From assembly GCF_003025595.1 (NCBI RefSeq), contig NZ_PYMI01000006.1, forward strand, positions 62,001-126,000: DNA of 64,000 bases, read 5' to 3'. The notes beneath the pieces are model-generated. The model searched no databases. It was not told the DNA's origin and saw only the letters and a program-made list of their open reading frames with translations. Positions 21,218-30,531 of this stretch are shown piece by piece; position 1 is the stretch's first letter; every line of letters starts with the position of its first letter. The position numbers and the translations under genes were made by a program. The DNA comes from Photobacterium ganghwense. Its GTDB lineage: Bacteria > Pseudomonadota > Gammaproteobacteria > Enterobacterales > Vibrionaceae.

Positions 21218-21240
21218 AAACAAACAATCTCCCGATAAAG

Positions 21241-21268
21241 TTGCCCATAATCACAGTTCAGCCATAAT
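21241..21268 (+). promoter_or_regulatory. candidate sigma-70 promoter of menA
   Basis: TTGCCC (21241-21246), 16-base spacer and CATAAT (21263-21268) lie 35 bases before menA, directly after the hslU terminator. Spacing is one base short of optimal. Confidence 0.5.
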
Positions 21269-21302
21269 GGATCACTCACCGGTTGATTGACGAAAGCTCA
21301 CT

Positions 21303-22214
21303 ATGAAATCATCTTCACTCGCAATCTGGCTGGACGCTTGCCGGCCAAAAACGCTGCCTCTGGCCGTCGCCTCTATCGTCTGTGGCAGTGCCGTGGCGGG
21401 CTGGCAAGGCAGCTTCTCTGCCCTTATCGCCGGTCTTGCTCTGCTGACAGCGCTGCTGTTGCAGATCCTCTCGAACCTTGCCAACGACTACGGCGATGCC
21501 GTTAAAGGCACCGACAACGAGCAACGCCTGGGGCCACAGCGTGCTATCCAGTCTGGGCTGGTTACCCCTGCCGCGATGCGCAAAGCCATGCTGCTGAATA
21601 TCGGCCTGACCATTGCCAGCGGCCTGAGCCTGATCGCGATCGCGACCGATAACCTACAGGACATGTTCGGCTTTATGCTGCTCGGGCTGATGGCGATCGC
21701 CGCGTCTATCGCCTACACCGTCGGCAACAAGCCGTACGGCTATCGCGGCCTTGGCGATCTTTCCGTCCTGATGTTCTTTGGCTGGCTGGGCGTGGCCGGA
21801 ACCTATTATCTGCAGGCAGGACAGATTGACTCCATCATCATGCTGCCGGCAACCGCTTGTGGCTTATTGGCCGTGGGCGTGCTCAATATCAATAACCTGC
21901 GCGATATCGACAACGACCGGGCCTGTGGCAAGCTGACTCTGGCGGTTCGAATGGGGCCGGAATGGGGCCGTAAATACCACCTGTTTCTGCTGGTCGGCAG
22001 CGTGCTGTGTCTGGCGCTGTTTGCCGCCCTGGAAATCCATTCGCCGTACGGCTGGCTGTTTATCCTGAGTGCGCCGTTGCTGTTTAAGCATGGTAAACAG
22101 GTACTGACCGCCGCTGACGGGGCGGCACTTCGCCCGATGATGGCAACCATGGTGAAGTGCGCTTTGCTGACCAACTTGCTGTTTGCCGCCGGTGTGGTCC
22201 TCGCGGCCGTGTGA
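21303..22214 (+). CDS. menA: 1,4-dihydroxy-2-naphthoate octaprenyltransferase
   Basis: MenA attaches the polyprenyl chain to DHNA to give demethylmenaquinone, at the inner membrane. The 303-residue UbiA-family protein has about eight or nine hydrophobic helices and the prenyl-diphosphate motif NDYGDAVKGTD near residue 60, plus the second aspartate motif NINNLRDIDND near residue 195. Gene order hslU-menA-rraA is conserved in enteric bacteria and Vibrio. Confidence 0.96.
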   Translation: MKSSSLAIWLDACRPKTLPLAVASIVCGSAVAGWQGSFSALIAGLALLTALLLQILSNLANDYGDAVKGTDNEQRLGPQRAIQSGLVTPAAMRKAMLLNIGLTIASGLSLIAIATDNLQDMFGFMLLGLMAIAASIAYTVGNKPYGYRGLGDLSVLMFFGWLGVAGTYYLQAGQIDSIIMLPATACGLLAVGVLNINNLRDIDNDRACGKLTLAVRMGPEWGRKYHLFLLVGSVLCLALFAALEIHSPYGWLFILSAPLLFKHGKQVLTAADGAALRPMMATMVKCALLTNLLFAAGVVLAAV

Positions 22215-22343
22215 TTTCCTGGTATAACCGCTGGCGGTCTTGTATCTTGACCAGCTAACTGATTATACTTTCAACAAATTATGCCTGGTTGCCCGCAGGC
22301 AACCCGGCGACCCTTTTCATTTGCCACAAGAAGAAGCGCGCCC

Positions 22344-22829
22344 ATGGAATACAATACGTCCGAACTCTGCGACATCTACCTCGACAAGGTCGACGTTGTC
22401 GAACCTATGTTCAGTTCATATGGCGGCCGTAGCTCGTTTGGCGGCCAGATCACCACGATCAAGTGTTTCGAGGACTGCGGTCTGATCCGCACGGTGCTGG
22501 AAGAACCTGGCGCAGGCCGGGTGCTGCTGATTGATGGCGGCGGCTCACTGCGCCGCGCCCTGGTGGATGCGGAACTGGCACAGCTGGCTGCCGGCAACGA
22601 ATGGGAAGGGTTAATCGTGTATGGCTGCGTCCGCCATGTGGATGACCTGGATGAACTCGACATCGGCATTCAGGCGATGGCGTCTATCCCGGTCGGTGCC
22701 GACGAACAAGGCATCGGTGAAGTGGATGTGGCGGTCAATTTCGGCGGCGTCACCTTCCTGCCGGAAGATCACATCTACGCGGACAACACCGGGGTCATCC
22801 TGTCACCGGAACCTCTGGACATCGAATAA
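22344..22829 (+). CDS. rraA: RraA, regulator of ribonuclease E activity
   Basis: RraA binds RNase E and inhibits its action, changing global mRNA decay. The 161-residue protein begins [21 protein letters not shown], the characteristic family start, and has the methyltransferase-like RraA fold without catalytic residues of known function. A longer frame starts 21 codons upstream but has no family support. It is followed by a terminator shared with zapB. Confidence 0.96.
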   Translation: MEYNTSELCDIYLDKVDVVEPMFSSYGGRSSFGGQITTIKCFEDCGLIRTVLEEPGAGRVLLIDGGGSLRRALVDAELAQLAAGNEWEGLIVYGCVRHVDDLDELDIGIQAMASIPVGADEQGIGEVDVAVNFGGVTFLPEDHIYADNTGVILSPEPLDIE

Positions 22830-22866
22830 CCCGCGGCAATGCTGCTGGTACAGATGCCTTACTAAC

Positions 22867-22894
22867 AAAAACAGAGCCCAACGGCTCTGTTTTT
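22867..22894. terminator. bidirectional terminator between rraA and zapB
   Basis: AAAAACAGAGCC-caac-GGCTCTGTTTTT has T runs on both strands and separates convergent genes. Confidence 0.92.
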
Positions 22895-22940
22895 GATCGG
22901 GCGCTTCCCCCGCCAGCGGCGGAAGCGAATTCCGGATCGA

Positions 22941-23183
22941 TTACTCGACGTGTTCCATTTTGCCCAGCAGTGCGCGTACGCGCTCTTGCCACGCCTGGTG
23001 ATCATCACGCAACTTGTGGTTTTCCTGCTCCAGATCTTCACGACCTGAGCGCAGTGCCTGTGCTTCGTTAGCCAGGCTATCATTTTGTTCTTTTAGTTCT
23101 TCAATTTCCATTTGTAGCAGAGAAATTGTATCAACAGCCATCTGAACTTTGGCTTCCAGCTTTTCCAACATTTCTAGAGACAT
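22941..23183 (-). CDS. zapB: cell division protein ZapB
   Basis: ZapB is a small coiled-coil protein that stabilises the Z ring through ZapA and links it to the chromosome terminus. The 80-residue protein begins [16 protein letters not shown] and is predicted to be one continuous coiled coil with leucine heptads. A start three codons earlier is possible, but [10 protein letters not shown] is the conserved N-terminus. Confidence 0.95.
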   Translation of the reverse strand: MSLEMLEKLEAKVQMAVDTISLLQMEIEELKEQNDSLANEAQALRSGREDLEQENHKLRDDHQAWQERVRALLGKMEHVE

Positions 23184-23510
23184 TTTTTCCACCTGTCTTC
23201 AGCCTATCGGTTTGCCCTAACCATTAAGACAACCTTACACAGGCACATTTACGGTTCATATGCCACCTATTCTAGCGAGGCGTCCTGCTTATGACATCTA
23301 CAAATACCACGCTTTTCAACAAACGGGCAAAAATTACACAATTTTGATGAGATTTTTGCTTTCCTGATCGCCCGCACTCCGATCTCCCCCGGACCACCCC
23401 GTTTTTCCGGCCGCCGCGCCAGCTTCCCACCATATGAACTATGCGTGCAAAAATCGCTCGGACACGCCGTCTAAATGGGTAAAACTGCGATCAAACTCTA
23501 TTTTAATGCA

Positions 23511-23614
23511 GGGTGAGCGTGCTAATTTCTGTCCTGATCGTATCTCTCTTGGATTTATCCAAGGCTTTGCCCAATCTGGCACATCCGACCTGTACAGGTC
23601 GGATTTTTTATTTT
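23511..23614 (+). ncRNA. candidate small RNA or attenuated leader upstream of glpF
   Basis: An isolated rho-independent terminator, ATCCGACCTG-ta-CAGGTCGGAT plus TTTTTTATTTT (23583-23614), lies in the 670-base gap between zapB and glpF with no gene before it. Upstream are a second perfect hairpin CTTGGA-ttta-TCCAAG (23548-23563) and an AT-rich TATTTTAAT at 23499. This is the architecture of a roughly 100-nt small RNA. No known family was recognised. Alternatively it is a premature terminator in a long glpF leader. The 5' end is a guess. Confidence 0.45.
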
Positions 23615-23670
23615 ATAAACATCAACTTAAACAAATCACTTTATTTCTCCTCATCTAATCACCCCCAAAA

Positions 23671-23760
23671 TGCTCGAAAAGGGAAAAACCCCCAGTTCCC
23701 AGCAATCGTTTGCGCGCATTCGCAAAAATAGAATTGTTTTTATGCTCGAACGCACATTTC
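23671..23760. promoter_or_regulatory. GlpR-like operators upstream of glpF
   Basis: TATGCTCGAACGCACATTTC (23741-23760) resembles E. coli glp operators (ATGTTCG-N-ACGAACATTT type), and a second ATGCTCGAAAAGGGAAAA half-like element begins at 23671. GlpR repression relieved by glycerol 3-phosphate is expected for glpFK. Spacing to a promoter was not resolved. Confidence 0.5.
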
Positions 23761-23854
23761 TCGCGCAATCCAATTTTCTTCGCTGCGAGATCGAGTACAT
23801 TTAGCCCACAACAAACATAACAATACCCCTACGACATAACAAAAGGACTGAACC

Positions 23855-24706
23855 ATGACTACCCCGAAACAACACACTCTACTCGGCGAGTGCCTGGCCG
23901 AATTTATAGGCACGGGATTACTGATCTTTTTCGGTGTCGGCTGCGTGGCGGCGCTGGTACTGACTGGCGCAGAGTTCGGCCAGTGGGAAATCAGTATTAT
24001 GTGGGGTCTGGGTGTGGCAATTGCGATTTACTGCACCGCCGGTGTGTCCGGCGCGCACATCAACCCAGCCGTGACCATCGCACTGGCAATGTTCCACGGT
24101 TTCGATAAACGCAAAGTCCTGCCGTACATTGCGGCACAAATGCTTGGTGCCTTCTTTACCGCCGCGTTGATTTACAGCCTGTACGGCAACCTGTTTACCA
24201 ACTTCGAAACTGCCAACGGCATTGTGCGCGGTACCGAAGCCAGTCTGGCAACAGCCGGTATCTTCTCGACATACCCGAATGCCGCCCTGTCTTTCAGCGG
24301 AGCCTTTGCGGTGGAATTTGTAATCACCGCCGTGCTGATGTTCGCCATCCTGGCCATCGGTGACGAGAAAAATGGTGCGCCACGCGGTGCCATGGGCCCG
24401 CTGCTAATCGGTATTCTGATTGCGGTGATCGGCGGCTCTCTCGGTCCGCTAACCGGTTTTGCCATGAACCCGGCACGCGATTTCGGTCCTAAATTCTTTG
24501 CTTTCCTGGCTGGCTGGGGCGACGTAGCGCTGACCGGCGGGAAAGACATCCCTTACTTTATCGTGCCTTTCGTAGCCCCAATTCTGGGTGCCTGTGCCGG
24601 TGCCTGGCTATACCCGAAAACCATCGGTGTGTATCTGCCTGGTAACCGTTGCACGCTGCCTAACCAGTGTGAAGAGACTGGTGACAAAAGCGCAGCACAA
24701 GCGTAG
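23855..24706 (+). CDS. glpF: glycerol uptake facilitator
   Basis: GlpF is an aquaglyceroporin channel of the inner membrane. The 283-residue protein has six membrane helices and the two NPA-type loops GAHINPAVTIA (near residue 69) and MNPARDFGP (near residue 206), where the second Asp marks the glycerol-conducting subgroup. It is followed by glpK after 80 bases, so imported glycerol is trapped by phosphorylation. An AAAGGACTG ribosome site precedes the ATG. Confidence 0.96.
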   Translation: MTTPKQHTLLGECLAEFIGTGLLIFFGVGCVAALVLTGAEFGQWEISIMWGLGVAIAIYCTAGVSGAHINPAVTIALAMFHGFDKRKVLPYIAAQMLGAFFTAALIYSLYGNLFTNFETANGIVRGTEASLATAGIFSTYPNAALSFSGAFAVEFVITAVLMFAILAIGDEKNGAPRGAMGPLLIGILIAVIGGSLGPLTGFAMNPARDFGPKFFAFLAGWGDVALTGGKDIPYFIVPFVAPILGACAGAWLYPKTIGVYLPGNRCTLPNQCEETGDKSAAQA

Positions 24707-24741
24707 TCAATGGCGTCCATGCCGCAGCTACGTATGAATAA

Positions 24742-26304
<1,563 letters not shown>

Positions 26305-26327
26305 TCCCCTCAAACTCGTTCCCTTTC

Positions 26328-26354
26328 AAGGCCTGCCGATGCAGGCCTTTTTCA
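26328..26354 (+). terminator. rho-independent terminator of glpFK
   Basis: AAGGCCTGC-cgat-GCAGGCCTT followed by TTTT, 24 bases after glpK. It separates glpX from glpFK, unlike the E. coli glpFKX operon. Confidence 0.85.
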
Positions 26355-26477
26355 TGCCTGCGACCGTCACCAGAACACTCCAGCCCGACGCCGTATCCCC
26401 AGCGCGCCCCGAACAAACATTTCGCTTTCTATCCGATTCTGCGCGTAAACCGCTGCAAATTTCACATTTTTGCGCAA

Positions 26478-26493
26478 ACGCAAACGTTTCCTT
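26478..26493. promoter_or_regulatory. PurR-like operator upstream of glpX
   Basis: ACGCAAACGTTTCCTT matches 14 of 16 positions of the PurR palindrome ACGCAAACGTTTGCGT, with an intact central CAAACGTTT. It lies 65 bases before the glpX start and just upstream of an AT-rich GATAAAAT (about 26502) that may be the -10. Other LacI-type proteins (Cra, CytR) recognise related CG-centred sites, so the binder is uncertain. Confidence 0.45.
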
Positions 26494-26556
26494 TCCAGCT
26501 GTGATAAAATCGCCGCCAGTTTTCTAGCCCACTGATTTTCTTTTTCTGGAGTAACC

Positions 26557-27564
26557 ATGAAACGCGATTTGGCGATGGCATTTTCCCGCGTCACAGAAGG
26601 CGCTGCACTGGCTGGCTACAAATGGCTGGGCCGCGGCGACAAAAACGCGGCCGACGGCGCAGCGGTCGAAGTGATGCGTGCCCTGCTCAACCAAACTGAA
26701 ATTGACGGTGAAATCGTCATCGGTGAAGGTGAGATCGATGAAGCACCTATGCTCTACATCGGGGAAAAAGTGGGTACTGGCGGTGATGCCGTTGATATCG
26801 CAGTGGATCCTATCGAAGGCACCCGTATGACCGCGATGGGCCAGAACAACGCCCTGGCCGTTCTGGCGGCCGGTGAAAAAGGGTCATTCCTCAAAGCCCC
26901 TGACATGTACATGGAAAAACTGGTTGTCGGTCCGGCCGCCAAAGGGGTGATCGATCTGGGCAAATCCCTGACTGACAACCTGAAAGCCGTTGCCGCTGCG
27001 CTGGATAAACCCCTGGATCGCCTAGTGGTCATCACTCTGGCCAAGCCACGTCACGAACAAGTGATTGCAGAGATGCAGGCGATGGGTGTACGCGTGTACG
27101 CCGTGCCGGACGGTGATGTAGCCGCTTCCATCCTGACCTGTATGCCTGACAGCGAAGTTGACCTTATGTACTGCATTGGCGGCGCACCGGAAGGCGTAGT
27201 TTCTGCCGCCGCGATCCGCGCGCTGGGCGGCGACATGCATGGCCGTCTGCTGCCGCGTCATCAGGTCAAAGGCGATACGGCTGAAAACCGCGAGCTGGGC
27301 GAAGTAGAAATCAGCCGTTGCCGCGAAATGGGCATTGAGCCGAACACTATCCTGACCATGAATGACATGGCACGCAGCGATAACGTGATTTTTGCCGGTA
27401 CCGGGATCACCAAAGGCGACCTGCTGGAAGGGATTACCCGTCAGGGCAACATGGCGACGACCGAGACTCTGCTGATCCGCGGTAAATGCCGCACGATCCG
27501 CCGCATCAAATCGACCCACTACCTGGATCGCAAGGATGAGGCCATCAAAGACCACATCCTGTAA
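26557..27564 (+). CDS. glpX: fructose-1,6-bisphosphatase class II
   Basis: GlpX dephosphorylates fructose 1,6-bisphosphate in gluconeogenesis. The 335-residue protein starts MKRDLAMAFSRVTEGAALAGYKWLGRGDKNAADGAA (positions 1-36, key motif GRGDKNAAD) and has metal-binding IGEGEIDEAPMLYIGE and VDPIEGT. Class II enzymes are lithium-sensitive phosphatases unrelated to Fbp. Presence of its own upstream region and the glpK terminator suggests separate transcription, although glycerol growth needs it. Confidence 0.95.
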   Translation: MKRDLAMAFSRVTEGAALAGYKWLGRGDKNAADGAAVEVMRALLNQTEIDGEIVIGEGEIDEAPMLYIGEKVGTGGDAVDIAVDPIEGTRMTAMGQNNALAVLAAGEKGSFLKAPDMYMEKLVVGPAAKGVIDLGKSLTDNLKAVAAALDKPLDRLVVITLAKPRHEQVIAEMQAMGVRVYAVPDGDVAASILTCMPDSEVDLMYCIGGAPEGVVSAAAIRALGGDMHGRLLPRHQVKGDTAENRELGEVEISRCREMGIEPNTILTMNDMARSDNVIFAGTGITKGDLLEGITRQGNMATTETLLIRGKCRTIRRIKSTHYLDRKDEAIKDHIL

Positions 27565-27575
27565 CCGCTTCTCCC

Positions 27576-27602
27576 GGGCGCACAACAAGTGCGCCCTTTT
27601 CC
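27576..27602 (+). terminator. rho-independent terminator of glpX
   Basis: GGGCGCAC-aacaa-GTGCGCCC followed by TTTTCCTT, 11 bases after the stop. Confidence 0.85.
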
Positions 27603-27708
27603 TTCCTTATTACCCGTGATCCTCCCCCGCCTCACTTTGTAAAGTTGTTGCTTTATTTAGCAGCCTGACTACATAATTACTAGGAACACTTTTTTAACAC
27701 GGGTGGCT

Positions 27709-28326
27709 ATGAAAACCATTGATCGAATTCTTTACCGGATGAAACGAGAAGGACCGGTGACGGCCAAAATGCTGGCTGAAGAGTTCAAGCTCACGACCAT
27801 GGGCGTGCGACAGCACATGCTCGGCTTGGAAGAAGATGGCCTGGTGGACTTTGAGGATGTCAAAGTGAAAGTGGGCCGGCCGACCCGCCACTGGCACCTG
27901 ACACCCAAAGGGCACAAGCGATTTGCTGACCGTCACGGCGATCTTATTATTCAAATGCTTGATTCTGTCGAAGAACTGTTTGGCCGCAGCGGCCTCGATC
28001 AGGTCGTCGAACGCCGGGAGAATCAAACCTTTGAACAATATCAGGCCGAGCTGGCACAGGCCGAAAATTTAGAAGAAAAACTGCAAATTCTGACTACACT
28101 CAGGGAACAGGAAGGCTACATGGCAGAGCTTCAACGGGATGGCGAGGACTTTATCCTGATTGAGAATCACTGTCCTATCTGTCATGCCGCCGAGCACTGC
28201 CCGTCCCTTTGTCGGTCCGAACTCACCATTTTCCAACGTCTACTGGGTAAGGACATCCAGGTAGAGCGTAATGAACACATTATTGCTGGCGAGAGGCGCT
28301 GTACGTATCGCATAAAAAAATCATAA
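27709..28326 (+). CDS. winged-helix transcriptional regulator with a cysteine cluster (SufR-like, COG2345 type)
   Basis: The 205-residue protein has an N-terminal winged helix (MKTIDRILYRMKREGPVTAKML, LTTMGVRQHMLGLEEDGLV, VGRPTRHWHLTPKGH) and a C-terminal domain with the cysteine set CPICHAAEHCPSLC, i.e. Cys-X2-Cys-X5-Cys-X3-Cys, near residue 163. Such spacing is typical of metal or iron-sulfur sensing in the SufR/COG2345 group. The next gene, fpr, starts 14 bases later, so the pair is probably one operon linking redox or Fe-S sensing to ferredoxin-NADP reductase. A GTG two codons upstream (27703) is an equally possible start. No operator was identified. Confidence 0.82.
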   Translation: MKTIDRILYRMKREGPVTAKMLAEEFKLTTMGVRQHMLGLEEDGLVDFEDVKVKVGRPTRHWHLTPKGHKRFADRHGDLIIQMLDSVEELFGRSGLDQVVERRENQTFEQYQAELAQAENLEEKLQILTTLREQEGYMAELQRDGEDFILIENHCPICHAAEHCPSLCRSELTIFQRLLGKDIQVERNEHIIAGERRCTYRIKKS

Positions 28327-28339
28327 CGAGGAGAACATT

Positions 28340-29083
28340 ATGGCTGACTGGATCCCCGCTCAGGTTATCACTAACCGCCATTGGAACCAGGACTTATTTA
28401 GCCTGGTGCTGACGGCCAACATCGAACCTTTCAAAGCCGGCCAGTTTACTAAACTGGCGCTGGATATTGACGGCAAACGGGTTCAGCGTGCCTACTCCTT
28501 CGTTAATCCTCCGTCGAGCCCGCACATTGAAATTTATGCTACCCGCGTGGCGGACGGCCAGCTTTCTCCCGCTCTCCATGCCCTGGAAGCCGGTGATGAA
28601 GTCCTGATTTCAGCCCGGGCGACCGGCTTTTTTACCCTTGATGAGGTGCCGGACGGCGAACATCTCTGGTTGCTGGCCACCGGGACTGCGATTGGCCCGT
28701 ATCTGTCGATTCTGCGCGAAGCCGAGGTCTGGAAACGGTTTCGCAAAGTCATACTGATCCACGCGGTACGCTTCGCGGCCGATCTGAGCTATCAGGCGGA
28801 GATCAATACCCTGCTGGAAAAACACCCGGACCAGCTAATTGTCCAGCCCTTTGTCAGCCGCGAGCCGGCACAGCTGGCACTGACCGGCCGTATTCCGCAG
28901 GCGATCGCCGACGGCATGCTGGAACGCCACATCGGGCTGAAGCTCAACCCGGGAAAAAGCCAGATCATGCTCTGCGGTAACCCGGAAATGGTGCGTGACA
29001 CCAAAGCCACTCTTGAAGCGCTGGGGTTTGCCAAAAATCTGCGCCGCAAACCGGGCCAGATCACCATGGAACATTACTGGTAA
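28340..29083 (+). CDS. fpr: ferredoxin/flavodoxin-NADP+ reductase
   Basis: Fpr transfers electrons between NADPH and ferredoxin or flavodoxin. The 247-residue FAD protein has the FAD-binding RAYSFVNPP motif (equivalent of RxYS) near residue 51, NADP-binding LATGTAIGPYLSIL near residue 115, LCGNPEMV near residue 213, and the C-terminal HYW characteristic of bacterial Fpr. It begins 14 bases after the HTH regulator with AACGAGGAGA as ribosome site. Confidence 0.95.
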   Translation: MADWIPAQVITNRHWNQDLFSLVLTANIEPFKAGQFTKLALDIDGKRVQRAYSFVNPPSSPHIEIYATRVADGQLSPALHALEAGDEVLISARATGFFTLDEVPDGEHLWLLATGTAIGPYLSILREAEVWKRFRKVILIHAVRFAADLSYQAEINTLLEKHPDQLIVQPFVSREPAQLALTGRIPQAIADGMLERHIGLKLNPGKSQIMLCGNPEMVRDTKATLEALGFAKNLRRKPGQITMEHYW

Positions 29084-29250
29084 CCCAAAACGCCTCACAG
29101 TCATCCGACTCTCCGCCGGGATCGCCAATGATCCCGGTGTCTCAATCATGAAGCAGACTCCTCCCCTCCCTGACAACTAACTTTATTGCATAACAACAAT
29201 GCAGCTGTTTCTACTTACAGTTTTTCACTTGTAAAGTGTTAGGGGACCTT

Positions 29251-29598
29251 ATGCAGACTTTACCGTCGTTTGATGAACTGAAAAAAATGGCCGAGGACAA
29301 CCCGGACGCCCTCGAAGCACTGCGCCTGTCCATGAGCGAAGAGATCATTCGCCATGCCAGTGCAGAGATGCAACCCCGGCTGCGCGCTCAACTCAGTCAT
29401 ATCAATCATGTCATTGCCCGGGGCAAAAACCCCAACCACACCAATATTCTGCTAATGAGCGAATTGCAGCAGCAGCTCAAACGCTTTGCCCAAGCGCTTA
29501 ATGCACCCGATACCCTGACCGAGCAACAGGCTGATATTCGTGCCTTTCCGGCCTCGCCCCGCCAACCGGATGCCACCACGCCCAAGCAAACACGGTAA
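29251..29598 (+). CDS. DUF3135 family protein
   Basis: The 115-residue protein starts MQTLPSFDELKKMAEDNPDALEALR, preceded by AGGGGA. An in-frame GTG 15 bases upstream is less likely because the ribosome site lies between the two. It is hydrophilic and helical with no membrane segment; the middle contains NHTNILLMSELQQQLKRF and the tail is Pro/Gln/Thr-rich and probably disordered. The family is a small conserved protein of marine gammaproteobacteria with no assigned role. It follows fpr after a 167-base gap. Confidence 0.85.
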   Translation: MQTLPSFDELKKMAEDNPDALEALRLSMSEEIIRHASAEMQPRLRAQLSHINHVIARGKNPNHTNILLMSELQQQLKRFAQALNAPDTLTEQQADIRAFPASPRQPDATTPKQTR

Positions 29599-29677
29599 CA
29601 GGAGGCGGAGGGAGACAATCAGCCCGTCTTCGGAGCTGAGATATCAGAGACAGTGGCTGTTGGAAAAGCGACCGCCC

Positions 29678-29767
29678 GGAAAGCTCTCATTGAAAAAACT
29701 CTCGATGGGAAAGCTAACGATGGGAAAGTTAATGATAGGAAAGCTATCGTTGGGCAAGCTAACGTTG
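29678..29767. repeat. 15-bp tandem repeat (minisatellite), six units
   Basis: Six consecutive 15-bp units occupy 29678-29692, 29693-29707, 29708-29722, 29723-29737, 29738-29752 and 29753-29767. The consensus is GGAAAGCTAACGATG with 1-4 differences per unit; the third last and neighbouring units are best conserved. A degenerate 16-base unit precedes them. The array lies in the 180-base gap between the DUF3135 gene and the convergent CHMI gene, ending 11 bases before the CHMI stop codon. Because 15 is a multiple of 3 it is open in more than one frame, but no ribosome site or family supports a protein there. Confidence 0.9.
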
Positions 29768-29777
29768 TGGAAACACA

Positions 29778-30125
29778 TCATCCGCTGACTTTAAGAAAAC
29801 ACTCACGGTCCATATCCCGGATATCAATCGTCAGGCTGTTGATCCCTCCGGCATGCTGTTCCAGCACCGCCATCAGCGCCCGGGAAATCGTCCTTTTGGT
29901 TTCCGGCGAGCGACCGGACAGCAGACTGAGTTCAAGATGAATAAAAGTGGGCACATTGGCGGCCTCGCCCACCAGCCAGTTCTGGCAGCAGTAACTGCGG
30001 GATTTGACCGAGGCCGGTTCAAACACCCCGCTGGTCAACAGCACTTGATGCAGGTCATCCAGTAAACCGGGAACATTAACCCGCTCAGCAACAGGTTCAG
30101 CGTATTCCATGACGAGATTTGGCAT
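29778..30125 (-). CDS. 5-carboxymethyl-2-hydroxymuconate isomerase-like tautomerase
   Basis: The 115-residue protein begins MPNLVMEYAEPVAERVNV. After methionine removal Pro1 would be the catalytic base of the tautomerase superfamily, and length and sequence fit the CHMI (HpaF/HpcD) family of homoprotocatechuate degradation. A further CHMI-like segment is TFIHLELSLLSGRSPE. No other hpa genes are present nearby, so the physiological substrate is unclear. It converges on the DUF3135 gene across the minisatellite. An AGGAAAGG ribosome site precedes the ATG. Confidence 0.85.
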   Translation of the reverse strand: MPNLVMEYAEPVAERVNVPGLLDDLHQVLLTSGVFEPASVKSRSYCCQNWLVGEAANVPTFIHLELSLLSGRSPETKRTISRALMAVLEQHAGGINSLTIDIRDMDRECFLKVSG

Positions 30126-30367
30126 CCTTTCCTCCTAGGTAATCAGCCCCGGCACCCTGCCGGGGAAATCATTCGCCCCGCCACAGTAACGAAAAGCGGC
30201 GCAGCTCGCCAAGCCTGACCGTCAGATTTGCCCGGCCGATCACTCTCTCCGCGCCCGGATTGTGCCGCTAATTTCACCAGCCTGAAAAAAAATGCCGCGT
30301 AACGGTTCCCTTTTATCAGGGAAAAAGGTACAACCGAGCACAGAAATGATTTAGAGCAGTAAATTAT

Positions 30368-30395
30368 TGTCACAAACTGATATATAGTTACAGTT
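30368..30395 (+). promoter_or_regulatory. candidate tpiA promoter with overlapping HexR-like site
   Basis: TTGTCA (30368-30373), 16 bases, then TACAGT (30390-30395). TGATATATAGTTACA at 30379-30393 matches 12 of 15 positions of the HexR palindrome TGTAATwwwATTACA and would overlap the promoter. The other bases of the 400-base gap before it (30126-30360) show no gene. Confidence 0.4.
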
Positions 30396-30421
30396 TAAGT
30401 ACGCAACATCACCGCGGTCAC

Positions 30422-30505
30422 GAATACCCAATAGCATAGTCATCTGGGTTGCCGGCCCAGCCAGCACCACGCCCTCAGATCACTATGCTCTTAGGTATTC
30501 TTTTT
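30422..30505 (+). repeat. long inverted repeat with T run in the tpiA leader
   Basis: The 25-base arms 30422-30446 (GAATACCCAATAGCATAGTC...) and 30476-30500 pair with only three mismatches around a 29-base loop. Five T residues follow directly (30501-30505), and tpiA starts 26 bases later. A transcript from the upstream promoter would fold this into a terminator-like hairpin just before the ribosome site. Confidence 0.85.
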
Positions 30506-30531
30506 ACAGCAAATAGACTTGGAGAAAAGCT

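Noticed and set aside
23434..23658. 74-codon frame across the candidate sRNA
   Set aside because: It runs through both hairpins and the terminator, has no ribosome site, and looks like a chance frame.
29678..29767. CRISPR array
   Set aside because: Units are 15 bp and directly adjacent with no unique spacers; this is a tandem repeat.
29540..29788. 82-codon frame with GKLTM-like pentapeptide repeats over the minisatellite
   Set aside because: It begins inside the DUF3135 gene in another frame and has no ribosome site; the pentapeptides follow from the 15-bp DNA period.
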